Positions 1 through 5,918 of a DNA stretch of 12,547 nt are shown here, piece after piece. Made by a program: the position numbers and the translations under genes. The notes beneath the pieces were generated by a model, which worked only from the letters and a program-made list of their open reading frames with translations, did no database searches and was not told the origin of the DNA. Each line of letters opens with the position of its first letter. Within the stretch, counting starts at the first letter, position 1. The stretch is from assembly GCA_964492245.1 (NCBI GenBank), contig CAZBJJ010000053.1, positions 1 to 12,547 on the forward strand. Reading direction: 5' to 3'. The stretch comes from CAZBJJ01 sp964492245 (GTDB lineage: Bacteria > Spirochaetota > Spirochaetia > Treponematales > Breznakiellaceae).

Positions 1-75
1 AGAAAGGGCGAAAAAGTTTGATTATTTATTCAGGTGCAGGCTTTGGGGCACTAGCAAAGATCCGGAGGAAATATT
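1..75 (+). promoter_or_regulatory. deoD leader with strong ribosome binding site
   Basis: This short stretch precedes deoD and carries the Shine-Dalgarno GGAGG at 64-68. I do not see a clear -35/-10 pair, so the promoter may lie upstream of the window or deoD may be a distal operon gene. Two frames stay open from the left edge into deoD, but neither can be called as the tail of a real gene. Confidence 0.5.
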
Positions 76-786
76 ATGTCTATTCATCTAGCAGCAAAAC
101 AGGGCGAAATAGCCGAATCGATACTGCTTCCTGGCGACCCTTTGCGCGCCAAATTTATTGCGGAAAATTATTTACAAGATGCCTTCTGCTATAGCGAGGT
201 GCGCAATATGCTGGGCTTTACCGGTAGATATAAAGGGCAGAGAGTTTCGGTACAGGGTACTGGAATGGGCATTCCATCGATATCAATATATGTGAATGAA
301 TTGTTCAAGGACTACGGTGTGCAAAATGCAATACGCATTGGCACGGCCGGCGCCCTGCAGGAATCTATAGGGCTGCGCGACATTGTCCTAGCTATGGCTG
401 CCTGCACCGATTCTGGGGCGAACGCAATTCGGTTTAAGGGTTTGAGTTTTGCCCCCACGGCAAACTGGGAGCTTTTGCATAGGGCCTGGCAGTTGGCCAC
501 AGACAAGGGCTTGGACCCTAAGACGGGCAATATTGTGAGTTCGGATATGTTTTATACCGAGGACCCGGAACAGTGGAGGCTTTGGGCCAGCTGGGGCGTT
601 TTGGCGGTAGAGATGGAGTGCGCTGAACTTTACACCTTGGCGGCAAAATATAAAAGAAGGGCCCTATCAATTTTGACAATTTCCGATAGCATGATTAGCA
701 AGGAGGCCACGAGTTCGCAAGAGCGGGAGAAACGTTTTGGCGCTATGGCAGAGCTTGCACTAGATACCCTTATTGCGGAGGCTTAG
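76..786 (+). CDS. deoD: Purine nucleoside phosphorylase, DeoD type
   Basis: This cytoplasmic enzyme splits purine (deoxy)ribonucleosides with phosphate into free base and (deoxy)ribose-1-phosphate for purine salvage. The 236-residue length matches the hexameric bacterial DeoD family, and the residues fall at the same numbers as in the E. coli enzyme: His4, Gly20 in PGDPLRAK, Arg24, Arg43, Arg87, the EME triad at 179-181, catalytic Ser203-Asp204 and Arg217. Position 90, a phosphate-contacting Ser in E. coli, is Thr here (RIGTAG), a conservative change. The ATG is supported by a strong GGAGG at 64-68, seven bases upstream. It is the only rightward gene in the window and converges on the GGDEF gene, with a 17-base overlap of the two 3' ends. 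No convincing promoter is visible in the 75 bases available upstream. Family assignment is very secure; specificity for adenosine, inosine or both is not resolved. Confidence 0.96.
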   Translation: MSIHLAAKQGEIAESILLPGDPLRAKFIAENYLQDAFCYSEVRNMLGFTGRYKGQRVSVQGTGMGIPSISIYVNELFKDYGVQNAIRIGTAGALQESIGLRDIVLAMAACTDSGANAIRFKGLSFAPTANWELLHRAWQLATDKGLDPKTGNIVSSDMFYTEDPEQWRLWASWGVLAVEMECAELYTLAAKYKRRALSILTISDSMISKEATSSQEREKRFGAMAELALDTLIAEA

Positions 787-2767
787 AAGCACGGGCAATA
801 CGGGCAGCGCGCTTTTCTTTTTTTTCCTGATACAGAACTGCATCGGCACTTGAGAGAAGCGATTCTAAGTCGCTGTTCTCCCCACCGGAGAACTCAACGG
901 CCCCAAAGCTCAGGGACAAGGTAAAGGATTCCTTGGAGGTCCTGTTGTATTCGGCTATTAGCGAATTGAGGCGGTCGCGCAGAGTTTTTATAAAGCTCTT
1001 GCTCAAGTCGATTGCCACAACGGCAAACTCATCGCCTCCTAAGCGGCTTACTACATCCATGCTTCTAAAGGTTTTCTTTAGGGCCTTGCCCATGGCTATA
1101 ATAGCTCGGTCGCCTGCCTCGTGTCCGTAGCGGTCGTTTATCTCTTTAAGCCCATCCATATCGGCAAAGACCACTAGGCCGACCTTGTCCATGCGCACGG
1201 CCAAGTTCATGGTCTCCTGGCCCAGAGCCAAAAAACCGCGCCGGTTATACAGGCCGGTCATTTCGTCGGTGCGTGATATGGCACTTAGTTTGGTGTTATA
1301 TCTTTCTAGGTCGCGCAGGGCCATACTCAGTCGCTTTTCTGCTTCCTGTTTGGCTTCGAACAATAAAACCGAATGAATGGTGCTGGCCAACTGTACGCTA
1401 AGGGTTTCGTAAATAAGGCTATCGCAACTGCCAAACTCCCCTATCAAATAGCCCAACTGATTTTCGCGATGATACAGGCTGGTAGCCACAAGGGCCCTTG
1501 AACGAATGGGCAAGGTGTTTTCTGGAAGCACATTGGTCTGAGGGTTAAATTTTTTAAGGCTCCTATCTGCTTCTTGCATTGTCTTGGCGTCGTAGTTGAT
1601 TAAGACAGTTGCGGATTTTGGCAGCTTAAAAACTTCGCCTCGCTCAAAGATAATTGCTTCATCAAATAACACCAAGGCAAAGGTGTCAATTTTAAATAGG
1701 CTAAATCCATGGGGGATCAGGTCTAAAAGATCGTTTAACGAGACTAGGGAGGTCATTGCCGAAAGGTAGCGACGCAGTTGCATGACATCATCCTGTAAAC
1801 TAAACCAGTTTTCGGTGGTTTCTAAAGTCTGGCTCATATCAAAATCGATGCATTCGCTTTCTTCGTCAACGGCAACTTGCCGGTTTGCCAGTTCCTTATT
1901 CCCAATACAGCCACAGCTTTGTCGGTACAGGGGGCGGGTATGCAAGAGCAATTCTTTGGGGGTTTCATTACCCAAGAACAATTCGTGCGCTAAAAAGGCG
2001 GCCCGGTTTCCCTGAAGCTCCAGGTCCTGCGTCACGGTGGTTAAGGAGGGGCGGTCGAAGCGGGCTCGCAGTATGTCGTCAAAACCAGTTACCAGCACGT
2101 CTTCGGGGACTTTAATGCCGCGCCCATTTAGTATTTGCAGGGCGGCTGTTGCCATGGTATCGTTCAAACACACAAGGGCCTGGAACTCGATGCGGTTATT
2201 CTCCAGCCAGGGTTCCAAAGAGTTATGGACAGATTCGGCGCTAAAATCTCCATCAAAAATTACCTGGTCTTCGAGTTTTAATCCGTGTTCTTCGAGAAAT
2301 TCGTTAAACACCGCCATGCGCTGGCGGGCCTCGATGTTTTCGCTTGGTCCGCTAATAAGGCCAAAATTGCGGCAGTCGTGTTCAAAAAAAAGATGTTCTA
2401 ATAGTTTTTTAAGGCCCGTTTTATTATCAATTCTAACGGTGGGAATGTTTTCGATGGGGATGGCAATGCTTACAACGGGCAGGGGCGCAAGTTTTTTTAT
2501 CCAGGCGGTAAAGCCTGCTTCGCCAATAAAATTCAACTGGGTTCCGGTAGAAATTACCAGGGCATCTATCGAGTTTTGATGGATGTGTTCGTAAATTGCC
2601 GTAGACTGATAGCCCCAGCCATAGGGCCAGCCAAAACTTCGCCCCGAAAAGACAATGAGCTCGCAGTCGGCTTCTTTGCAATAGGTCGAAGCTCCATTGA
2701 TGACTGCTTTCGCGTAGTCTGAATCGGTCTCGTTTATCATAAGACCTAATCGATACATCTTTTTCAT
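770..2767 (-). CDS. LacI-type ligand-sensor/GGDEF diguanylate cyclase
   Basis: This 665-residue protein probably makes cyclic-di-GMP from two GTP in response to a small ligand, perhaps a sugar. Residues 5-286 form a LacI/GalR-type periplasmic-binding fold, with CLNDTMA at 200-206, VTGFDD at 226-231, RPSLTTVTQD at 239-248 and the closing RQSCGC at 282-287. There is no N-terminal HTH, signal peptide or membrane segment, so it should be a soluble cytoplasmic sensor. Residues about 320-480 look like a degenerate GAF-like linker, followed by a short coiled coil near 480-498. The GGDEF domain runs from about 500 to 657: metal-binding DMD at 536-538, intact GGDEF at 577-581, and an inhibitory I-site RSMD at 568-571 with the usual five-residue spacing. 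It therefore looks catalytically active and feedback-inhibited. No Shine-Dalgarno is visible before the ATG at 2767 or before Met4, which is odd for this window. This fusion is familiar from spirochaetes; the ligand is unknown. Confidence 0.9.
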   Translation of the reverse strand: MKKMYRLGLMINETDSDYAKAVINGASTYCKEADCELIVFSGRSFGWPYGWGYQSTAIYEHIHQNSIDALVISTGTQLNFIGEAGFTAWIKKLAPLPVVSIAIPIENIPTVRIDNKTGLKKLLEHLFFEHDCRNFGLISGPSENIEARQRMAVFNEFLEEHGLKLEDQVIFDGDFSAESVHNSLEPWLENNRIEFQALVCLNDTMATAALQILNGRGIKVPEDVLVTGFDDILRARFDRPSLTTVTQDLELQGNRAAFLAHELFLGNETPKELLLHTRPLYRQSCGCIGNKELANRQVAVDEESECIDFDMSQTLETTENWFSLQDDVMQLRRYLSAMTSLVSLNDLLDLIPHGFSLFKIDTFALVLFDEAIIFERGEVFKLPKSATVLINYDAKTMQEADRSLKKFNPQTNVLPENTLPIRSRALVATSLYHRENQLGYLIGEFGSCDSLIYETLSVQLASTIHSVLLFEAKQEAEKRLSMALRDLERYNTKLSAISRTDEMTGLYNRRGFLALGQETMNLAVRMDKVGLVVFADMDGLKEINDRYGHEAGDRAIIAMGKALKKTFRSMDVVSRLGGDEFAVVAIDLSKSFIKTLRDRLNSLIAEYNRTSKESFTLSLSFGAVEFSGGENSDLESLLSSADAVLYQEKKEKRAARIARASKPPQ

Positions 2768-2820
2768 ACAGCTATAGTATCGGCCACAGGGCCCAAATAG
2801 ATAAGTGCGCCAGCCTGCCA

Positions 2821-2875
2821 GCCAGCTCGCAGACGGGCTGGCAGACGGGCTGGTGCGCTGGCGCCCCCGCGCGCT
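2821..2875. repeat. 55-bp direct repeat, copy 1 (left of gap)
   Basis: These 55 bases are identical base for base to 2976-3030, and both copies border the N run. Inside the copy the 12-mer GCAGACGGGCTG occurs twice in tandem (2829-2852). A 9-bp inverted repeat, CTGCCAGCC at 2815-2823 against GGCTGGCAG at 2836-2844, overlaps the left edge. An outer 8-bp pair, GCGCCAGC at 2807-2814 with GCTGGCGC at 2857-2864, encloses it, giving a strong nested hairpin typical of intergenic palindromic elements. Confidence 0.9.
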
Positions 2876-2975
2876 NNNNNNNNNNNNNNNNNNNNNNNNN
2901 NNNNNNNNNNNNNNNNNNNNNNNNNNNNNNNNNNNNNNNNNNNNNNNNNNNNNNNNNNNNNNNNNNNNNNNNNNN
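2876..2975. other. Assembly gap, 100 N
   Basis: Exactly 100 N, a conventional placeholder, so the true distance is probably unknown. The gap is bordered on both sides by the same 55 bases, so the join may hide a longer repeat array or be a simple unmerged overlap. Confidence 0.99.
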
Positions 2976-3030
2976 GCCAGCTCGCAGACGGGCTGGCAGA
3001 CGGGCTGGTGCGCTGGCGCCCCCGCGCGCT
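2976..3030. repeat. 55-bp direct repeat, copy 2 (right of gap)
   Basis: Identical to 2821-2875. Because the copy begins directly at the gap edge, identity cannot be followed further left. Either the genome really contains two or more copies, or two contig ends overlapping by 55 bases were joined with Ns instead of being merged. Confidence 0.9.
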
Positions 3031-3039
3031 AGGGTACTG

Positions 3040-3057
3040 GCGCCCCCAAAGGGGCGC
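3040..3057 (-). terminator. Possible GC hairpin downstream of hcp
   Basis: GCGCCCC at 3040-3046 pairs with GGGGCGC at 3051-3057 across a four-base loop, about 21 bases past the hcp stop codon. The stem is stable, but on the transcribed minus strand no U-run follows. It is therefore not a canonical intrinsic terminator and may only be a transcript-stabilising or pausing structure. Confidence 0.3.
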
Positions 3058-3073
3058 GCGGCGCGCGGCGCGC
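3053..3073. repeat. CG-alternating short tandem repeat
   Basis: Almost pure alternating C and G with a seven-base period (GCGCGCG repeated) directly after the hcp 3' end. Such runs can adopt Z-DNA, are prone to slippage and sequence poorly, and this one lies close to the assembly gap. Confidence 0.6.
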
Positions 3074-3078
3074 TTAAC

Positions 3079-4725
3079 TTAAAGGCCCATGGCCTTGCGG
3101 TCGGCGTCGACTTCGCCAATGCCGGCAATGCCAAAGTTTTTAACAAGGACATCGGCCACACCCGGCGACAGGAAGGCCGGAAGGGTGGGTCCTAGGTGAA
3201 TATTCTTAAAGCCCAGAGCCAAGAGGGCCAAAAGCACCAAAACTGCTTTTTGCTCGTACCAGGCAATGTTAAAGGCGATGGGCAGGTCGTTTACATCGGC
3301 CAGCTCAAAGGCGTCTTTTAACAGGAGGGCGGTTCGGGCCAGCGAATAGGAGTCGTTGCACTGACCGGCGTCCAATACGCGGGGAATGCCCCCGATGTCG
3401 TCGGTAATGAGTTTGTTATAGCGGTATTTAGCGCAGCCTGCCGTTAAAATAACCACATCCTTTGGCAGGGCTTTGGCAAAGTCGGCATAGTAGTCGCGGC
3501 TTTTGTGCCGGCCGTCGCAGCCACCCATGACCACAAATTTGCGAATTGCCCCCGATTTAATTGCATCTACTACTTGGGGAGCTAGGGCCTGTACCTGGTC
3601 GTGGGCAAAGCCACCGGTAATGCTGCCTGTTTCAATTTCTGTAGGTGCGACGCTGTTTTTGGCCTTGGCAATGATGGGCGAAAAATCTTTTTCGCCATTG
3701 GCGTTGGCATCGATATGGGGAACTTCTGGATAGCCGGTTACGCCGGTGGTCCAAATGCGGTCTTTGTAGGCCTCTGCCACTGGGGTAATGCAGTTGGTGG
3801 TCATCAATATGGGGCCATTAAATGAGGCAAACTCTTCGCGCTGTTTCCACCAGGCATTGCCATAGTTGCCCACAAAATTGCTGTATTTTTTAAAGAAGGG
3901 ATAGTAGTGGGCGGGTAGCATTTCGCCATGGGTGTAAATATCAACGCCAGAATCCTTGGTCTGCTCTAAGAGCATTTCTAAATCTTTAAGGTCGTGGCCA
4001 GAGACGAGGATGCCGGGTTTGCTTCCCACTCCAATATTCACCTTGGTAATTTCTGGTTTGCCATAGCTGCTGGTATTTGCGGTATCTAAGGCTGCCATCA
4101 CCTTTACCCCCACCGAGCCACATTCTAAAACGAGGGCGGTTAGTTCGTCGGGCGTAAGGCTGTCGTCCAAGCTGGCCGCCATTGCCTTGTGCATAAAGGC
4201 AAAGACTTCCTCGTCGCGCACATTCAGTACTGCTGCGTGGTGGGCATAGGCCGCCATGCCTTTTAGGCCATAAATAGTGAGTTCGCGCAAGGAGCGGACG
4301 TCTTCGTTTTCTGTTGCGAGCACTCCCACCGATGTCGCCTTTCCGGCAAAGTCGGCGCGCACTGCTTTAAAGCTCGCCGCTGGTGCTGTGGCCAGGGCTG
4401 GGTTCCCTCCGGCATTTTTAACTGCCGCCTCTAGACGCTCGCGTGCGGCTATTGCCTTTTCGGTGGCCTCTTCGAAATATTCAGGGGTAAAGTTTGCATT
4501 GGTAATTGTGGCAAACAGCCCTTCCATTACCAAATCGTCTGCCTCCAAAAGCACGGCGGCTCCTAGGCCCTTGGCTCGCGCCTCTACTGCCCAGATCGAA
4601 AGCCCTCGCAGGGCAAACAAGAGCAGGTCCTGTAAATCTGCGGTGCGGGCATCCTTGCCACAGGCACCCTTTGCTGCCTGGCAGCCCTTGTTTCCCATCG
4701 TCTCTTGACACTGATAGCAAAACAT
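3079..4725 (-). CDS. hcp: Hybrid cluster protein / hydroxylamine reductase
   Basis: Hcp is a cytoplasmic Fe-S/O protein linked to NO reduction and hydroxylamine reduction, and in E. coli to protein S-nitrosylation. All hybrid-cluster ligands are recognisable: His244 (SGHDL), Glu268 (HGEML), Cys312 (TTNC), Cys403 (GGCDGRHKSRDYY, the persulfide-type Cys), Cys431 (TAGC), Cys456 (AGQCND), Glu491 and Lys493 (WYEQKA). The 548-residue length rules out the shortened class III form. The N-terminal proximal-cluster cysteines are Cys3, Cys6, Cys15 and Cys22, that is C-x2-C-x8-C-x6-C. Class I has x7-8 then x5, and class II has x11 then x6, so this motif mixes both. The ATG at 4725 has a strong AAGGAGG five to six bases upstream. 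The gene follows rrf2 on the same strand after 79 bases, where I find no clear promoter, so co-transcription is likely. No hcr-type reductase partner is in the window. Confidence 0.96.
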   Translation of the reverse strand: MFCYQCQETMGNKGCQAAKGACGKDARTADLQDLLLFALRGLSIWAVEARAKGLGAAVLLEADDLVMEGLFATITNANFTPEYFEEATEKAIAARERLEAAVKNAGGNPALATAPAASFKAVRADFAGKATSVGVLATENEDVRSLRELTIYGLKGMAAYAHHAAVLNVRDEEVFAFMHKAMAASLDDSLTPDELTALVLECGSVGVKVMAALDTANTSSYGKPEITKVNIGVGSKPGILVSGHDLKDLEMLLEQTKDSGVDIYTHGEMLPAHYYPFFKKYSNFVGNYGNAWWKQREEFASFNGPILMTTNCITPVAEAYKDRIWTTGVTGYPEVPHIDANANGEKDFSPIIAKAKNSVAPTEIETGSITGGFAHDQVQALAPQVVDAIKSGAIRKFVVMGGCDGRHKSRDYYADFAKALPKDVVILTAGCAKYRYNKLITDDIGGIPRVLDAGQCNDSYSLARTALLLKDAFELADVNDLPIAFNIAWYEQKAVLVLLALLALGFKNIHLGPTLPAFLSPGVADVLVKNFGIAGIGEVDADRKAMGL

Positions 4726-4804
4726 CGATTCCTCCTTGCGCCCTGTCGTATTGGCAGGTAGCGCATATATTTATTCACTGGTCAATTTCCAGCATTTTGA
4801 TAGC
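4726..4804 (-). other. rrf2-hcp spacer with hcp ribosome binding site
   Basis: These 79 bases separate the rrf2 stop codon from the hcp start and end in the hcp Shine-Dalgarno (complement of CCTCCTT, 4731-4737). A TTGACC-like -35 is present on the minus strand, but no -10 lies at a workable distance. The rrf2 palindrome is not repeated here, so hcp is probably read through from rrf2. Confidence 0.45.
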
Positions 4805-5272
4805 TCAATGGCCCTTGCTCAAAAGTCTCGAACGCGATACGCGCAGTTTTTTTTTGCCTTGCATCCCGAGGGTCTGCGCAATTGTGCGCCGCCGCAAGAG
4901 GGCCAATAATTGCTGCGTATGTCGCGCAACCTCGAGGCCAAAAATACAGTTCTCCGGTAGGCATTTGTCGGTGCGAAAGGGGCAAAAATGCTCTTCTACT
5001 GGGCCATCAATTGCCTCGATCGCGCGCATAAAGCTTATGTCCCCTGCCGCCACGGCCAGCTCAAAGCCCCCGCTGGGTCCCTTGGCCGATCTTACTAGGC
5101 GCGAGCGCACAAGGCGCTGCATGACCTTTGCCACATGGTGGGTCGATGCTCCCAATTCTTCGGCCAGCTCTGCTGTCTGCACCCGGCGTTCGGCATTCCG
5201 AGCTAGGTTTGCCAGGGCGTGCAGGCCAATGAGGGCGGCATCTGAAAAATGGATAACGGAGTTATTGAGCAT
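4805..5272 (-). CDS. Rrf2-family winged-helix transcriptional regulator
   Basis: This is a DNA-binding regulator of the Rrf2 family (which includes IscR, NsrR and CymR). From the ATG at 5272 it has 155 residues, usual for the family. An N-terminal helix (IHFSDAALIGLHALANLA) leads into a winged HTH at about residues 30-62, then the wing signature KGPSGGFELA near 64-73 and the dimerisation-helix start AIEAIDGPVEE. Three cysteines follow at 97, 104 and 109 (C-x6-C-x4-C), in the region where IscR and NsrR bind an Fe-S cluster. A TTG at 5293 would add seven residues, but those codons lie inside a perfect palindrome and have no ribosome binding site, so I prefer the ATG. The gene sits 28 bases after alkA and 79 before hcp. 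Its position and cysteines suggest an NO- or Fe-S-sensing repressor of itself and hcp. A redox role is inferred, not shown. Confidence 0.9.
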   Translation of the reverse strand: MLNNSVIHFSDAALIGLHALANLARNAERRVQTAELAEELGASTHHVAKVMQRLVRSRLVRSAKGPSGGFELAVAAGDISFMRAIEAIDGPVEEHFCPFRTDKCLPENCIFGLEVARHTQQLLALLRRRTIAQTLGMQGKKKLRVSRSRLLSKGH

Positions 5273-5294
5273 TGTGGTATTTGTATACCACAAT
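5271..5294. promoter_or_regulatory. Perfect palindromic operator at the rrf2 start
   Basis: ATTGTGGTAT at 5271-5280 is the exact reverse complement of ATACCACAAT at 5285-5294, with four bases (TTGT) between. This 10+4+10 dyad is the size expected for an Rrf2-dimer site. It covers the apparent -10 box and the first bases of the rrf2 start codon, an ideal position for autorepression. It is AT-rich with no T-run after it, which argues against a terminator for alkA. Confidence 0.75.
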
Positions 5295-5308
5295 GCCTAT
5301 TTATGCAA
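5282..5308 (-). promoter_or_regulatory. Candidate rrf2-hcp promoter
   Basis: Read on the minus strand, TTGCAT (complement of 5303-5308) could be the -35 and TATACA (complement of 5282-5287) the -10, with TG one base upstream of it forming an extended -10. The spacer is 15 bases, short for a standard promoter but tolerable with an extended -10. The -35 touches the alkA stop codon. Transcription would begin only a few bases before the ATG at 5272, giving a very short or absent leader. Confidence 0.5.
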
Positions 5309-5912
5309 GGGGTTTGCTGCCAATTTTCCACAGATATATCGAGGCTGTGGTGGCATAGGGGCTGTAGCGTTTTTTATATTTTTCAAATTGATGGCGGTCG
5401 AGCTCGGATAATTTGTGTAGTTGCATTATACCTCGGCGAATGCCGAGGTCTTTAAAGCTCAATACATCTGGGCGGGCGAAGCAGTGGATTAACAGCATTT
5501 CGGCGGTCCACTGTCCTACGCCGGGCAGTGTTATCAATTTTTCAATTATCTCTTGGTCGTTTAATTTTTCCAGTTTTTCCTTTATCAACTGTCCGCTCTG
5601 TATTGCCTGGGCGGCCTGCAATAGGTATTTGGTTTTGCGTTCCCCTATGCCGGTGGCGGCTATGTTAGCTGCTTCTGCTGCCAATAGGGTTTGGGGTTCT
5701 AGCTGATGGAGCTGGTCTACGAGGCGTTGGCGCAGGGTGGCGGCGGCCTTGGTGGATATTTGCTGGCCTATTATGCTGGAGGCGAGGGCCTGGAAGAGGT
5801 CTGGCTCGAGGGGGCGCTGCAAGGGCCCTATGCCCTCCATTGCCTCCCCCAGCCTTGGGTCCCTCTTTGCCAGGTACTCCCTCTCCCTCCCCCCATAGGG
5901 AAAAAACCTCAT
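5301..5912 (-). CDS. DNA-3-methyladenine glycosylase II (AlkA-like, HhH-GPD)
   Basis: This 203-residue base-excision repair enzyme should remove alkylated purines such as 3-methyladenine from DNA. It carries the HhH-GPD core: SIIGQQISTKAA at 46-57, the helix-hairpin-helix LPGVGQWTAEMLLIH at 129-143, and the catalytic aspartate at 155 in FKDLGIRRG. The closing SPYATTASIYLWKI matches the tail of the short AlkA-type enzymes. It lacks the Ada-like and N-terminal TATA-fold portion of long AlkA proteins, as many bacterial homologues do, and has no C-terminal Fe-S cysteines of the EndoIII/MutY kind. The ATG at 5912 lies 6 bases after the stop of the large lipoprotein gene, with an AAGG-type Shine-Dalgarno straddling that stop, so it is probably translated from the same mRNA. 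The regulator gene rrf2 follows 28 bases after its stop. Confidence 0.9.
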   Translation of the reverse strand: MRFFPYGGREREYLAKRDPRLGEAMEGIGPLQRPLEPDLFQALASSIIGQQISTKAAATLRQRLVDQLHQLEPQTLLAAEAANIAATGIGERKTKYLLQAAQAIQSGQLIKEKLEKLNDQEIIEKLITLPGVGQWTAEMLLIHCFARPDVLSFKDLGIRRGIMQLHKLSELDRHQFEKYKKRYSPYATTASIYLWKIGSKPLA

Positions 5913-5918
5913 CCCCCA

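Larger units (their letters stand above)
2768..3078. other. Intergenic region, GC-rich and structured, with 100-N gap
   Basis: This stretch separates the hcp stop codon from the GGDEF start. It holds a 100-base assembly gap (2876-2975), an exact 55-bp duplication on either side of it, nested inverted repeats, a GC-rich hairpin and a CG-alternating run. No gene is supported: the frames that stay open across it do so because of the Ns and a repetitive Ala/Gly/Arg-type translation. A promoter for the GGDEF gene should lie near 2768-2806, but I cannot point to a convincing one. Confidence 0.8.

Noticed and set aside
3..150. Possible tail of an upstream gene in the frame starting at base 3
   Set aside because: The frame stays open well over 100 bases into deoD, an implausible overlap, and too little sequence is visible to recognise a family.
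805..830. T-rich run as a possible deoD terminator
   Set aside because: No stable hairpin precedes it, and it encodes the Lys-rich C-terminus of the GGDEF protein on the other strand.
2821..3030. CRISPR array
   Set aside because: Only two identical copies are present, separated by unknown bases, with internal palindromes and no cas gene nearby.
2772..3161. Open frame through the N gap on the minus strand, Ala/Arg/Pro rich
   Set aside because: It is open only because of Ns and GC-rich repeats, and it overlaps the end of hcp in another frame.
4755..4795. Second regulator site or promoter directly upstream of hcp
   Set aside because: Only a 4-bp inverted match (CTGG/CCAG) and an isolated TTGACC are present, with no -10 at a suitable distance and no copy of the rrf2 dyad.
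5273..5293. TTG start adding seven residues to the Rrf2 protein
   Set aside because: The codons are the palindromic operator itself and no ribosome binding site precedes them; the ATG at 5272 fits the family better.
4506..5411. Long open frame of about 300 codons on the plus strand opposite hcp and rrf2
   Set aside because: Its translation is low-complexity in Arg, Pro and Ser, has no family resemblance, and lies antisense to two secure genes.
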